A stretch of 14,085 bases of DNA from the NCBI GenBank assembly GCA_933822405.4, contig CAKOGP040001909.1:1-14085 (forward strand), written 5' to 3'. Below the pieces are notes generated by a model. That model made no database searches and had not been told where the DNA came from. It saw only the letters and a list, made by a program, of their open reading frames with translations. The DNA comes from Cylindrotheca closterium. Lineage: Eukaryota; Bacillariophyta; Bacillariophyceae; Bacillariales; Bacillariaceae. The stretch's first letter is position 1, and the number at the start of each line of letters is the position of its first letter. Below, one piece after another: positions 1 to 8,437 of this stretch. The position numbers were made by a program, and so were the translations under genes.

Positions 1-1848
1 TTGGAGACATTTCAAGATGGCGATCAAATCGCAGGAGTGGATGACACGGAACAAGGTTACTTAGAAGAAGCCTTTGATCAGGACTATGAACCTGAAGATG
101 AAGATGAACGTGATATCAACCTACATGGACAATTCGATGATATCAATGACTCCAAAAGAGAAGAGCTCTTGGCAGATGCAGACAATGGTGTCGATGATAT
201 GCCAGAACTCACTGTCAGATTCCAAGGAGATGATGACTATGAATCAGACGACGATTTGGGTGATGAAGGTGATGAAGAGGAAGAACCTATTGTAGCCAAT
301 TTGGATCACTATCAAGAAAATGTTGATAGAGGAACCGATGATATTGGGAGCCTCGTTACTGATCTGAAGGACCTACAAGAACCGCCAGAAGAAGAGATTG
401 TATTTGAGCCTGAAATGCCTCAAGTAGCAAAAGTCACTTGATCTGGGCAAACGTATGCACAAGCTGCAATGTCTGGGCTGAACCTTTCCCAAGTTCCAAA
501 GAGACCAAGAGAATGGCCTTCGAGCAGGAGTGGCAGTTCTGCCAATAAGAACAAGAATCAAGTTGCGACAAGACGCAAGCATCAAGAGAGAGAATTGAAA
601 CCGTTGAAGAACAAGTTAAAATCTGGTATTCGTACCAAAGAAGGAAGTCACAGTACTAAAGACAGTAAAGCTATCCTTGAAGCAAAGCACAATCTATGTT
701 TCCAACAGATTGGGAATGAGATGAAAGCTGATTATGAAGAGCACGATGCTATTCTGATCGCTCATTGCATGATGCAGATCAAGGCCAAGTTCGATACTGA
801 CAAAGGTCTGAACTTCATTCAACAGTATTACATCAATCAAGGACTCAAGAAGTTTGGTGATGATGGAAAGGATGCTGTGGATAAGGAATTGAGACAAATG
901 CTCCTGAGAGATTGTTTTACTCCCAAATTTGTGAAAGACATGACCGCGTCTGAGGGAAAGAAGGCCCAATCAGCGATGATGTTACTCGAGGAAAAGCAAT
1001 TCGAAAAGAAAATTAAAGGTCGCCTAGTATACCGAGGCGATGGAACTCAAAGGCAGAGATGTATGACGCTGGACGTACCTAACGCTTTCATTCAAACTTA
1101 TATGCCTGATGCTAAGGAAGGAGAAGATCGTGTCTACATGAAAATCACTGGCATGATGGTCCAGATATTGATTGACATGGCCCCAGAGTATCGCAAATAC
1201 GTTGTATTAGAGAACGGAAAGCGAGTAACCTATGTGCGGGTACTACGTGCTATATATGGGATGTTGCAATCGAGCCTCCTATTCTATAATCAATTTTGAA
1301 GTGATTTGGAGGCAAAGGGATTCGTTTTCAACCCATATGACCCATGTGTTGTTAACAAAGTTGTTAATGACAAACAGCAAACTATCAGATTTCATGTTGA
1401 CAATCTTATGTCAAGTCACATGGATCCGAAAGTAAATGACGAATTTGCTGAGTGGTTGAACATGAGATATGGTTCGATCCAGGCATGTAAAATCGTCAGA
1501 GGAAAGATACACAGATATCTTGGAATGACTTTGGATTTCTCGGTGAAAGGAAAACTCAAAATCCGCATGGACGACTATGTCAAGAACATGTTGGAAGATT
1601 TTCCTGTCAAGTTCAACAAGGATTCAAAGCAGGAAACACCAGTTGGTAACAATTTACTGGAAGCTGGGAAAGGAAAGTTACTCAATGCTGAGTACCGACA
1701 GATCTTTCATACTACTGTTGCAAGGGGACTTTATATCAATATTTGTTATTTCTTTATCACAGATCAAGTTGAGAAAGGAAATGTTAAGATCAAATACTGT
1801 CCAACTGACGATATGATTGCCGATTTCATGACAAGTTCAGGGATCTGA
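1..1848 (+). pseudogene. pol: Copia Pol fragment of element 1 (RT, remnant RNase H)
   Basis: A single forward frame is open from base 1 to the stop at 1846-1848 except for two UGA codons, at 439-441 and 1297-1299. From the N-terminus it shows an acidic D/E-rich linker, SGQTYAQA, FGDDGKDAVDKEL, the RT block DVPNAFIQT, RAIYGMLQSSLL, NPYDPC, FHVDN where HVDD is expected, and HTTVARG. It then jumps to the RNase H end CPTDDMIADFM. An RT stretch of roughly 35 residues before DVPNAF is missing compared with element 2, and about 475 nt of RNase H are missing after HTTVARG. The catalytic Asp-to-Asn change (AAT at 1402-1404), the deletions and the stops make an active enzyme very unlikely. The true start is upstream of the window. 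Confidence 0.9.
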
Positions 1849-1966
1849 TTCTTGGTCCACAGGACTAGGTCAGACAAGTATGTATATGTTCAAAATGAAA
1901 ATACAAAACAAAAATAAACAGTGAATGAGAGCATGTCCCATTGCTGCCAATGGTGATTGTCACAAT

Positions 1967-1976
1967 GGCAGGAGTG
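1967..1976 (+). other. Polypurine-tract-like site before 3' LTR of element 1
   Basis: The purine-rich stretch ggcaggagtg lies directly against the LTR start TGTTGG, where the plus-strand primer of an LTR retrotransposon is expected. The same ten bases stand in the same place in element 2. Position and conservation are the only evidence. Confidence 0.5.
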
Positions 1977-2489
1977 TGTTGGGATATGACGAAATATGAG
2001 TTTTTACGTTCCAAAAAGAAACTATTCAAGTACAAAGTTTTTGACACGTACGATCGGACTTTGATCGTGATGTCAGGATTTGATGCAAGTATGCCGGACG
2101 CAAGTCTGTCGGACAATCTACATCCACACAAAAAGGGAATGACCCTATACAAGTGAGATATCGATGTTGTGTACAATACAGTAGGGAATAATACAAGATG
2201 TCCCAAAGTACACTACTGCATCCAACACAGAACTGTCGTAGAGGTCGAATCAAGTTCTGTAAACAAGGGATTTTCCAAGGGAAAATCGTTGAACTTACTT
2301 TTGTGATTGAATCATCAACTCAAGCCAAATATTAATCAAATAGGAACAATTTCACTCAAAGTATACCTAGGCACAGGAGAACTATTGTTCTGAAAGTGTT
2401 GTACAATCGATTACGAATTTATATTGCAGAGAGTTTGTTCTGGGCGCTAAAGGCACTCACGATAGAGCACATTTTGCTTTATTCTAACA
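1977..2489 (+). repeat. 3' LTR of element 1 (LTR A, full length)
   Basis: The 513-bp LTR starts TGTTGGGATA and ends TATTCTAACA, giving the usual TG...CA ends and an imperfect 10-bp terminal inverted repeat. The same sequence recurs at 4412, 6994 and 11134, and inverted and diverged at about 13048. It contains an internal short direct repeat around gacgcaagt. Compared with the other copies it carries a 5-nt insertion after the conserved gtcccaaagtac. Confidence 0.93.
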
Positions 2490-2749
2490 GGAATTGACTG
2501 CTGGAAGAGCGCTGCAAGGATGGTCATTCTGTATGATCTGGAAAGTTTGAGGCTTTCAACTGATAATTATGAGGAGTACCCTCCATCTGAGGTTTGGGAG
2601 GAGATCTATAGTAAGCTGGAAGAATTTGAGGATGTCCCAATTGGCAGTTTGAAGAAAACGTGATCAAGTTGCGCAACACTCACGACAAGTCAAGACACAA
2701 ATCATATCAGGAAGATTTATTTTGGCTGATGACCTGGCCAAACACCTAA
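2490..2749 (+). pseudogene. Coding-like host remnant next to element 1
   Basis: Directly after the LTR, the frame of base 2490 is open and includes an ATG-started 47-codon ORF at 2520-2663. It is acidic and ordinary in composition, for example YEEYPPSEVWEEIYSKLEEF. The frame starting near 2639 then takes over to a stop at 2747-2749 and reads FEENVIKLRNTHDKSRHKSY and later DLFWLMTWPNT. One missing base near 2638 would join the two smoothly, so this looks like a frameshifted piece of a real gene whose upstream part was separated by the retrotransposon. I do not recognise the family. Chance open reading cannot be excluded at this length. Confidence 0.35.
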
Positions 2750-2957
2750 CAACCACCCATAATGCACGTGGTGAGCTCAAGTTTTAATTGACAAGGGCAA
2801 AACAGCTATTGTGACACGATATTGAGAAAAAAAATTATGTTAAAGAAACTAGGGTTGAATCCCACCCATTCAAAAAACGAAAATTCAGAGAGCGGATTCA
2901 ACAAGAAATTAGATATCAAAAGTACTAGAAGTACTTCCCTAGTACCGCAAATCACGA
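2750..2957. other. AT-rich spacer, no gene seen
   Basis: AT-rich non-coding sequence. It contains a small inverted repeat of agtact motifs near 2919-2943 and nothing else I can name. Confidence 0.5.
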
Positions 2958-3158
2958 CGAGGAGGGCACGATGAGGAGGGTTGGAGACGACGAGGAGGGT
3001 GAAAACGAGGAGGGACCCCTCGAGGAGGGTCGTCAGACCCGACGAGAGGGGGCCCGACGAGTTCACCCGACGAGGAGGCCCAAAACCCGACGAAATGGGC
3101 ACGACCGAGGAGGGTGCGTGTGCGTGGGAAGTGCGAGGGCTCCATTCGTCCGAGGAGG
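2958..3158 (+). repeat. GC-rich degenerate CGAGGAGG repeat island
   Basis: The octamer CGAGGAGG recurs at 2958, 2991, 3006, 3021, 3071, 3106 and 3151, with near-copies at 2972 and 3043. Spacing is irregular, from 15 to about 45 bp. The block is much richer in G and C than both flanks. Open frames exist on both strands because stops are rare in such sequence. Their proteins are low-complexity (Glu/Arg/Gly on +, Ser/Pro/Leu on -), so I do not call a gene. Confidence 0.6.
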
Positions 3159-3205
3159 CTTTATAGTGGAACAAACAATAATTCTAATGCAACAGTCACT
3201 TATAA

Positions 3206-3394
3206 CGATATAAAATTGATATATTATCTGTGCTAGTGTTGCTCTGTAAACGCGTTGGTGGAGCACAAGATGCGGAAAACATCACTTTTGACGCACATTT
3301 TGATGATGAAAATGGCGATTTGACAATACTTTTCGGTCGGGTGGGCACGTGCTCGTTGTCGCACGGTCGATGCAAGACGACGGAAACTTTTTAA
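3206..3394 (+). pseudogene. Possible coding remnant, unknown
   Basis: A frame open from 3206 to the stop at 3392-3394 has no usable ATG. Its composition is protein-like, with segments such as AQDAENITFDAHFDDENGDL followed by ILFGRVGT. It could be an exon or a decayed gene piece, or chance. No family is recognised, and no splice site could be fixed with confidence. Confidence 0.15.
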
Positions 3395-3503
3395 TTTGAT
3401 CATGATTCAATGGACTCACGGCTGGCGCGCAACATCTCTAAGTAGTCGAATTCAAATTCAATCGTGCGTTCCGGCGTCTTCCTCGTACAACTCATTACAA
3501 ATG

Positions 3504-3827
3504 CTACGTGAAAGGTTGGCCTTGACACCTTAGATTTTTTTCCGAGCACCCCGTCACTTTTCGTTTTCGACGAAGTTGCAAAGACTCCATTTCCGCATTG
3601 TGGACAATGGTGGCTGTTTCAGTGTCCCAGATGAACCTGGTATGTTGTACTTGTTGTTCATATGACAAAATGTGCCGTACGACTCCTTTATTTTGTTTCA
3701 AACCATTGAGCTGGAGGTGCTTTTTGTTTCCGTTCCATTGCGTCGTGTCGCTCACAAGAAAACACTTGTCTTCTGTCGCTTCTTCTGTTTCTACTACTCC
3801 ATTCCAAAGCAAAAAGGTACGAAACAC
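3504..3827 (-). CDS. Uncharacterised ORF, 107 aa, doubtful
   Basis: A minus-strand ORF of 107 codons from an ATG at 3827 to a stop at 3504. The protein is hydrophilic with ordinary composition, no signal peptide or membrane segment, and a basic patch RRKRK near residues 88-92. I recognise no domain. It overlaps a forward ORF of similar length (3598-3870) that looks worse, being rich in Cys, Phe and Ser. Neither has an obvious promoter, so the evidence is only length and composition. Confidence 0.2.
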   Translation of the reverse strand: MFRTFLLWNGVVETEEATEDKCFLVSDTTQWNGNKKHLQLNGLKQNKGVVRHILSYEQQVQHTRFIWDTETATIVHNAEMESLQLRRKRKVTGCSEKNLRCQGQPFT

Positions 3828-3869
3828 AACCGAACTGTCTTCTATTAATCGATTGAAAAGCTTTTACTG

Positions 3870-4176
3870 ACTCTCTTCTACTTTTCTTTTCCTCTTTCCT
3901 TCTGCTCCATCATCTTCTTCTTCTTCCATTCCATCATCACTTCTGCGAACATCACTTCTTCTCCTACCTACAAACCATGAACACTACGAATATCCATTCA
4001 TTCACAATCATTCTTCACTTGACAATGTCTTCTGCCTACACACTCTACCATCGACCATTTCTACCTGTTCCTTTGTCTTATTCTTTGGTTCCGCCGCACT
4101 TCATGTTTCTTTCTACGTCTCCTTCCTTGGCATTCCTTCCATGTCACTTCTCTTCTTCTACCATTCTTCCCTATTG
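3870..4176 (+). other. Pyrimidine-rich tract leading into a weak 66-aa ORF
   Basis: From about 3870 to 3975 the plus strand is strongly rich in C and T (runs of ctt, tcc, ttc). An ATG at 3977 opens a 66-codon frame to 4177 whose composition (Ser, Pro, Leu, Phe, Thr) simply mirrors the same bias. It could be the 5' leader and start of a truncated host gene. I regard it as low-complexity DNA. Confidence 0.3.
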
Positions 4177-4411
4177 ATACTACCTCAACTCTTGCATGAT
4201 TCAATGAATACATCCACAATACACACTTTCAATAATACTAATAAAATGAATTCTAGAAAAAAGTATCGGGAGAAAAGTACCACGTAGAATAGATACCTGA
4301 TACTCCTGTAGAATACTGATACTTCCCGGCTAGAAATATCGCACCCGGAGTATATTTTTCGCAAATTGACACCTGGGGACGACGAGGACGCATGGTGCAG
4401 CAACTAATCTG
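4177..4411. other. AT-rich spacer with a short internal duplication
   Basis: No gene is seen. Near 4284-4325 the motif gtagaata followed by tgatact occurs twice in slightly different form. The five bases before the next LTR are atctg. Confidence 0.4.
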
Positions 4412-4778
4412 TGTTGGGATATGACGAAATATGAGTTTTTACGTTCCAAAAAGAAACCATTCAAGTACAAAGTTTTCGACACGTACAATCGGACTTTGAT
4501 TGTGATGTCGGAATTCGACGCAAGTATGCCGGACGCAAGTCCGTCGGACAATCTACATCCACACAAAAAGGGAATGACCCTATATCGATGTTGTGTACAA
4601 TGCAGTAGGGAATAATACAAGATGTCCCAAAGTACTGCATTCAACACAGAATTGTCGTAGAGGTTGAATCAAGTTCTGTAAACAAGGGATTTTCTTGAAC
4701 TTACTTTTGTGATTGAATCATCAATTCAAGCCAAATATTAATCAAATAGGAACAATTTCACTCAAAGTATACCTAGAC
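4412..4778 (+). repeat. Truncated LTR of the same Copia family (LTR B)
   Basis: It begins with the complete TGTTGGGATATGACG end and follows LTRs A, C and D closely to about 4778 (...acctagac). There it stops abruptly, so roughly the last 110 bp are missing. No internal retrotransposon sequence follows, so this is a broken solo LTR or the stub of a deleted element. The short stretch gattttccaagggaaaat of the other copies is also shortened here. Confidence 0.9.
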
Positions 4779-6420
4779 GGGGATATCCTGGAAATCCCGG
4801 GGAAAAAAAGGGAATTTTTAGGGAACTTTTAGGTAACCTTGAGAGAATTTTTTACGGATCTTTTGGGAGAATAATTGAAACTCCCCAAATGCTATCCCTG
4901 CTTTCCCATCTTGCAAAGAAATTGTGGATTATTATTATGTCATTGGCATCGGTTTTGGACAATCCAATTCTATCAACAATTGCACTCTTCACTGTTGATA
5001 GCCTACAATGAATACTGGAGCAACTGATAGTGCTGGACAATAGTACGCAAACCTGCTTTTCCAGAATGGACGCAACCTAACCAAACCACCTTAGCTCCAG
5101 TTGAACAAGTTCTGGCCTTCCTAGAGAATGTGACAGTATATTGGCAAACCGGAATGACTAGCGTTACATGGTGATGGAGATGTATAATAGTAGAACGTAT
5201 TCTTCAAGCTTCTAGCTTGATTCTCTATTGACTATAATTTTTGTCTTCAACAGTAGTATCCAGTTTGAGTGTCGTCTTGTCATTGTTCAAGTAAAGTCAC
5301 TGTCTCCGCATTGGCAGAATCAAGCCCTCATTTGTTCTATTCTATTCTCTCGTCAGAATTTTTTTCACAAAGAACTCTGCAAGCGTCTTTCTGTACGATA
5401 GTAGACAGCTTCGTTCAAAACACTGGCCTGGAGGGAAAAAAATTGGCCACAACGGAGCCCAGTCAGGATTCTGCGTTTGTTGTCGTTTTTGAATCTTTCC
5501 CAACAAATGTTGATTATTGTGTCTTCGATCTTTGCATACACATGTAGTATATTTGCGATGAAATTGAGCCTTGCGTTCGCCCTTTACGTTTCTACCCAAA
5601 CAACAAGCCGATTGATTTTTCAGGTCCAGATAATCAGCAAATTGCACAGGCTCGTTGTCGCAAGCCTCACAGAAGTGTATACTTCACTAGAATCGCAGCG
5701 ATAATCTCAACTGGTAGATTTGACTGCTCTCTCATGCCTTGTTTGACCTTTCCAGGATGATGTCGATTCAATCACAAGATGATGCAATCAAGTTGTTAAA
5801 ACCACTTTCCAACAAGCGCGAAGTTGGGGGGTGGTTGCACTTCTATCGATCCGTAGGACCTCTCGATCGATTGCATGTCTCTCATAACAAAAAGCCTGAC
5901 TCCAAATCCACAATGCTGGCGTATTGTCGCAGCTCGCGTGAAGCTGATGATTCATTCTCCGCTTGTTGTGCCGCTTGTTGCACTGGAGTCTGCCGTTCTC
6001 GCTTCAGGCGCCTATCATGTCGTCATTTTTATCTCACTAGGTCGCAACTGTTGTGGTGCTGCTTGTTTGTTTTGCGGTTCCTTGGCTTTTGTCTGCAAGC
6101 TTGAAGTTGATGTGATGTCGATGCAAAACAATAACACATGTTACAAAATGCTTCAGACCAGTGCAGCTCACGACAAAAGAGCTAGCGACATATCCGGGTT
6201 AGAAGTGCTTTATTTTTGATTTTCAAAAACGCATGGTCTACCCTCCGTCATATTCATATCTCACAATATTTCATAAGAAAGCTGACGACACGTAGAGGTC
6301 GTACGAAAAGTACGGCGGTTTTCAAAAATACCCAACCCCATTTATGAAATATGAGCCGAAAAATCCCTTTAAGTACCCGGGAAATTCCCTAAAGTTCCCT
6401 TTTTTTTTCGTGTGTCCGTC
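4779..6420. other. Unassigned 1.6-kb segment with G3A-rich inverted ends
   Basis: The left end (4779-4850) reads as repeated aaaaaaagggaa, tttttagggaac and similar words. The right end (about 6355-6420) carries the same words in reverse orientation (gggaaattccctaaagttccc, then a T run). Both ends close with gacgg or its complement ccgtc. This is compatible with terminal inverted repeats of a small DNA transposon or MITE relative, but I see no transposase inside. Several short ORFs lie within (4852-5040 -, 5269-5547 +, 5342-5647 -, 5739-6104 +) and none resembles a known family. Confidence 0.3.
5757..6104 (+). CDS. Uncharacterised ORF, doubtful
   Basis: The ATG at 5757 opens about 115 codons. 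The first 60 residues are protein-like (SIQSQDDAIKLLKPLSNKRE, then a GGWLHFYRSVGPLDRL segment). The rest becomes Cys/Arg-rich and unconvincing, and a hydrophobic overlapping frame (5875-6219) takes over. Just upstream, gtagatttg...ctttccag (about 5713-5755) has the form of a very short intron, with GT at the left, a pyrimidine tract and AG at the right. No domain is recognised. It may be a decayed host exon. Confidence 0.2.
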   Translation: MMSIQSQDDAIKLLKPLSNKREVGGWLHFYRSVGPLDRLHVSHNKKPDSKSTMLAYCRSSREADDSFSACCAACCTGVCRSRFRRLSCRHFYLTRSQLLWCCLFVLRFLGFCLQA

Positions 6421-6640
6421 TGGACAAACAGGTCATGCTATAAAGTTCAAATTTTCCACGCGGAAACACGAAATTTTGATGATCGGAGAATCTTGAAATA
6501 CACGTTATTGCCACACAGTCCAGAGAAACTTAGGGGGTTTTGGCCAATAGGCTCTTGTTTGATTGATCTGCTTGGTCCAAATGCGTCTTTCTTTTGCACA
6601 TGCCATGCCGCATGCTCTAATAAATTAGCCATCGTTTACA
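6421..6640. other. Spacer with overlapping weak ORFs
   Basis: A 61-aa minus-strand ORF (6447-6632) and an 85-aa plus-strand ORF (6412-6669) overlap here. The minus one has the more natural composition (it starts MANLLEHAAWHVQKKDAFG), but there is no recognised family. I see nothing else in this stretch. Confidence 0.3.
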
Positions 6641-6763
6641 CAACATACGTCTTTCTCAATGTCTCATAGGTCCCAATTGATGGCATCTCTACATTTCACC
6701 TTCAAGCCCTATCATCAAAGATTCCAACATGCGTTCCAAAATTCTACCAGAAGGAGCCAAAAA
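6641..6763 (+). repeat. Direct duplication, copy 1
   Basis: This matches 6836-6993 almost base for base: caacatacgtctttctcaat at its start and ctaccagaaggagccaaaaa at its end. It lacks about 35 nt in the middle that copy 2 has (around 6904-6940). After aaaaa, copy 1 continues with tatcatggc, which shows how the site looked before the LTR entered copy 2. A minus-strand ORF of 50 codons (6841 to 6689) spans the unit and has protein-like composition (NPKSAVFCASYRF, then LAPSGRILERMLE). Its identity is unknown. Confidence 0.85.
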
Positions 6764-6835
6764 TATCATGGCAGCAGCAAACCGATAGCTGGCACAGAAC
6801 ACTGCTGATTTGGGGTTCGAATGCTGGAAACTATG

Positions 6836-6993
6836 CAACATACGTCTTTCTCAATGTCTCATAGCTCCCAATTGATGGCATCTCTACATTTCACCTTCGA
6901 GCCCTGGAAAATTGCAAATTAGCAGCCCCCCCTTTACTTTGTCATCAAAGATTCCAACATGCCTTCCAAAATTCTACCAGAAGGAGCCAAAAA
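6836..6993 (+). repeat. Direct duplication, copy 2, interrupted by LTR C
   Basis: This is the second copy of the unit at 6641-6763, separated from it by about 70 bp and carrying an extra stretch with a run of seven C. It ends exactly at aaaaa, where the LTR of element 2 begins. Confidence 0.85.
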
Positions 6994-7473
6994 TGTTGGG
7001 ATATGACGAAATATGAGTTTTTACGTTACAAAAAGAAACTATTCAAGTACAACGTTTTCGACACGTACGATCGGACTTTGATCGTGATGTCGTGATTTGA
7101 CGCAAGTATGCCGGACGCAAGTCCATCCGACAATCTACATCCACAGAAAAAGGGAATGTCCCTATACAAGTGAGATATCGATGTTGTGTACAATGCATTA
7201 GGGAATAATACAAGATGTCCCAAAGTACTGCATTCAACACAGAATTGTCGTAGAGGTTGAATCAAGTTCTGTAAACAAGGGATTTTCCAAGGGAAAATTG
7301 TTGAACTTACTTTTGTGATTGAATCATCAATTCAAGCCAAATATTAATCAAATAGGAACAATTTCACTCAAAGTATACCTAGACACAGGAGAACTATTGT
7401 TGTGAAAGTGTTGTACAATCGATTACGAATTTAGATTGCAGAGAGTTTGTTCTGAGCGCTAAAGGCACTCACA
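6994..7473 (+). repeat. 5' LTR of element 2 (LTR C, 3' end missing)
   Basis: It starts TGTTGGGATATGACG directly after aaaaa and follows the other LTRs up to ggcactcac near 7473. There it switches to unrelated sequence leading into Gag. The last ~27 bp, including the TATTCTAACA end, are absent. Confidence 0.92.
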
Positions 7474-7485
7474 ATATACAAAGGA

Positions 7486-8437
7486 ATGAGTGATTTGTTG
7501 ACGATAGGACGTTCTTCATCCGCTCCTAAGAAAGTCAAGAGCAACTCAAGTTCAACAGTTGTGAAACATCAATTTCAACAAAAGATGAAAACGATGGAAA
7601 GGCAAGATCGTCGTACGATGATGCCAAAGAAAGAGTGATTGATTATATCCAAGCTTCTGGAATGAAATGTTCCAAAGACATGATGAATCAATTCAAGATG
7701 GAAAGTCGATCAACTTCAATGTGATCGCTCCAAGATTGAACGCTCCAAGTCAAACTGAAGCTGTTGCAAGAGAAACAGAGATGGCCCAAAACAAAATTCT
7801 CTATTCTGCAAAGCTTGATGAGAACATGCGAAGATCAGCATACTTCGAGACAAACAAGAGAACCGTCAAATCAAACATCATGCTTAAGTTTGTGACGAAG
7901 GCGATGGATATCAAGCTTCGAGGTGAAGCCAATTTCACAACTACTCTTGAAGATCCAATCGAGCTCTTGAAACGTATTGAACAATTCATGAAGAAGAGTG
8001 CTGATGCTGAGTATGATTTCTTGGATTTCTGGGAAGCGAATCAAAAGTTCTTTGCTATGAAACAAGGAACGACCAAAAACTTGATGCATTTCAAGGAACA
8101 ATTCTTGAGACAGGCTGAAGTCCTGCAAGATCTATATGGCGTGGCCTGGTTCCGAGATTTTGCAGTCAAGACAAAAGCATATGCTGCTATTGCTAGCACC
8201 GATACTGCTGCTCAAAACAAGTTCAAGGATGATATCTTTATAGCCGTTCTTGCAATAGGATTTCTGTGCAACTGCGATTGGACGAGAACAGCTCCTCTGA
8301 TGCTGGATCTTCAGACAAACTATTGCAGAGAAGTGGAGTATTATCCAAAGACGGTCAGCAAAGCACAAGATATGTTGAAGATTCACATGCAGCTGGAGAC
8401 CACGAGCCTACCGCTGAGCAAAACAATAGGTCGCTGA
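7486..8437 (+). pseudogene. gag: Copia Gag of element 2 (frameshifted N-terminus)
   Basis: Gag is the capsid protein that packages element RNA into cytoplasmic particles. A 50-codon ORF starts at ATG 7486 (Ser/Lys-rich, basic) and stops at 7636-7638. A second frame near 7611-7670 continues it (DDAKERVIDYIQASGMKC). The main frame then runs from 7667 to 8437. That last part has the typical order of this Gag family: PIELLK near residue 103, NQKFFAMKQGTTKNLMHFKE, then YPKTVSKAQDMLKIH near its end. Two frameshifts therefore separate the start from the capsid body. The nucleocapsid CCHC motif that should follow is missing. The ATG at 7667 is probably not the natural start. Confidence 0.8.

Larger units (their letters stand above)
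1..2489 (+). mobile_element. Copia-type LTR retrotransposon, element 1 (3' part)
   Basis: This is the right-hand part of a Ty1/Copia element. It runs from the acidic linker between integrase and RT, through RT and a remnant of RNase H, to a complete 3' LTR at 1977-2489. The left part (5' LTR, Gag, protease, integrase core) lies outside the window. Most of it aligns with element 2 at about 93% by eye over the RT C-terminal half, so the two belong to one family. Internal deletions remove part of RT (near 1056), most of RNase H (near 1730) and 28 nt near the end (after 1830). The 5 bp just outside the 3' LTR are ggaat. They should recur in front of the missing 5' LTR if the insertion is simple. 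Confidence 0.93.

Noticed and set aside
1865..2253. Minus-strand ORFs across the LTRs (also near 4330, 7026 and 11061)
   Set aside because: They repeat in every LTR copy because the LTR repeats. They lie antisense and show no domain.
2806..3213. ORFs on both strands across the GC-rich repeat island
   Set aside because: Open only because stop codons are rare in the repeat. Low-complexity products.
5206..5222. Short hairpin caagct-tct-agcttg as an RNA element
   Set aside because: A six-base stem alone is expected by chance in a window of this size.
6788..6820. tRNA-like A and B boxes (tggcacagaac, ggttcgaat)
   Set aside because: The bases flanking ttcgaat cannot form the T-arm stem and no acceptor stem is found. 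A tRNA-derived SINE is possible, but I have no further support.
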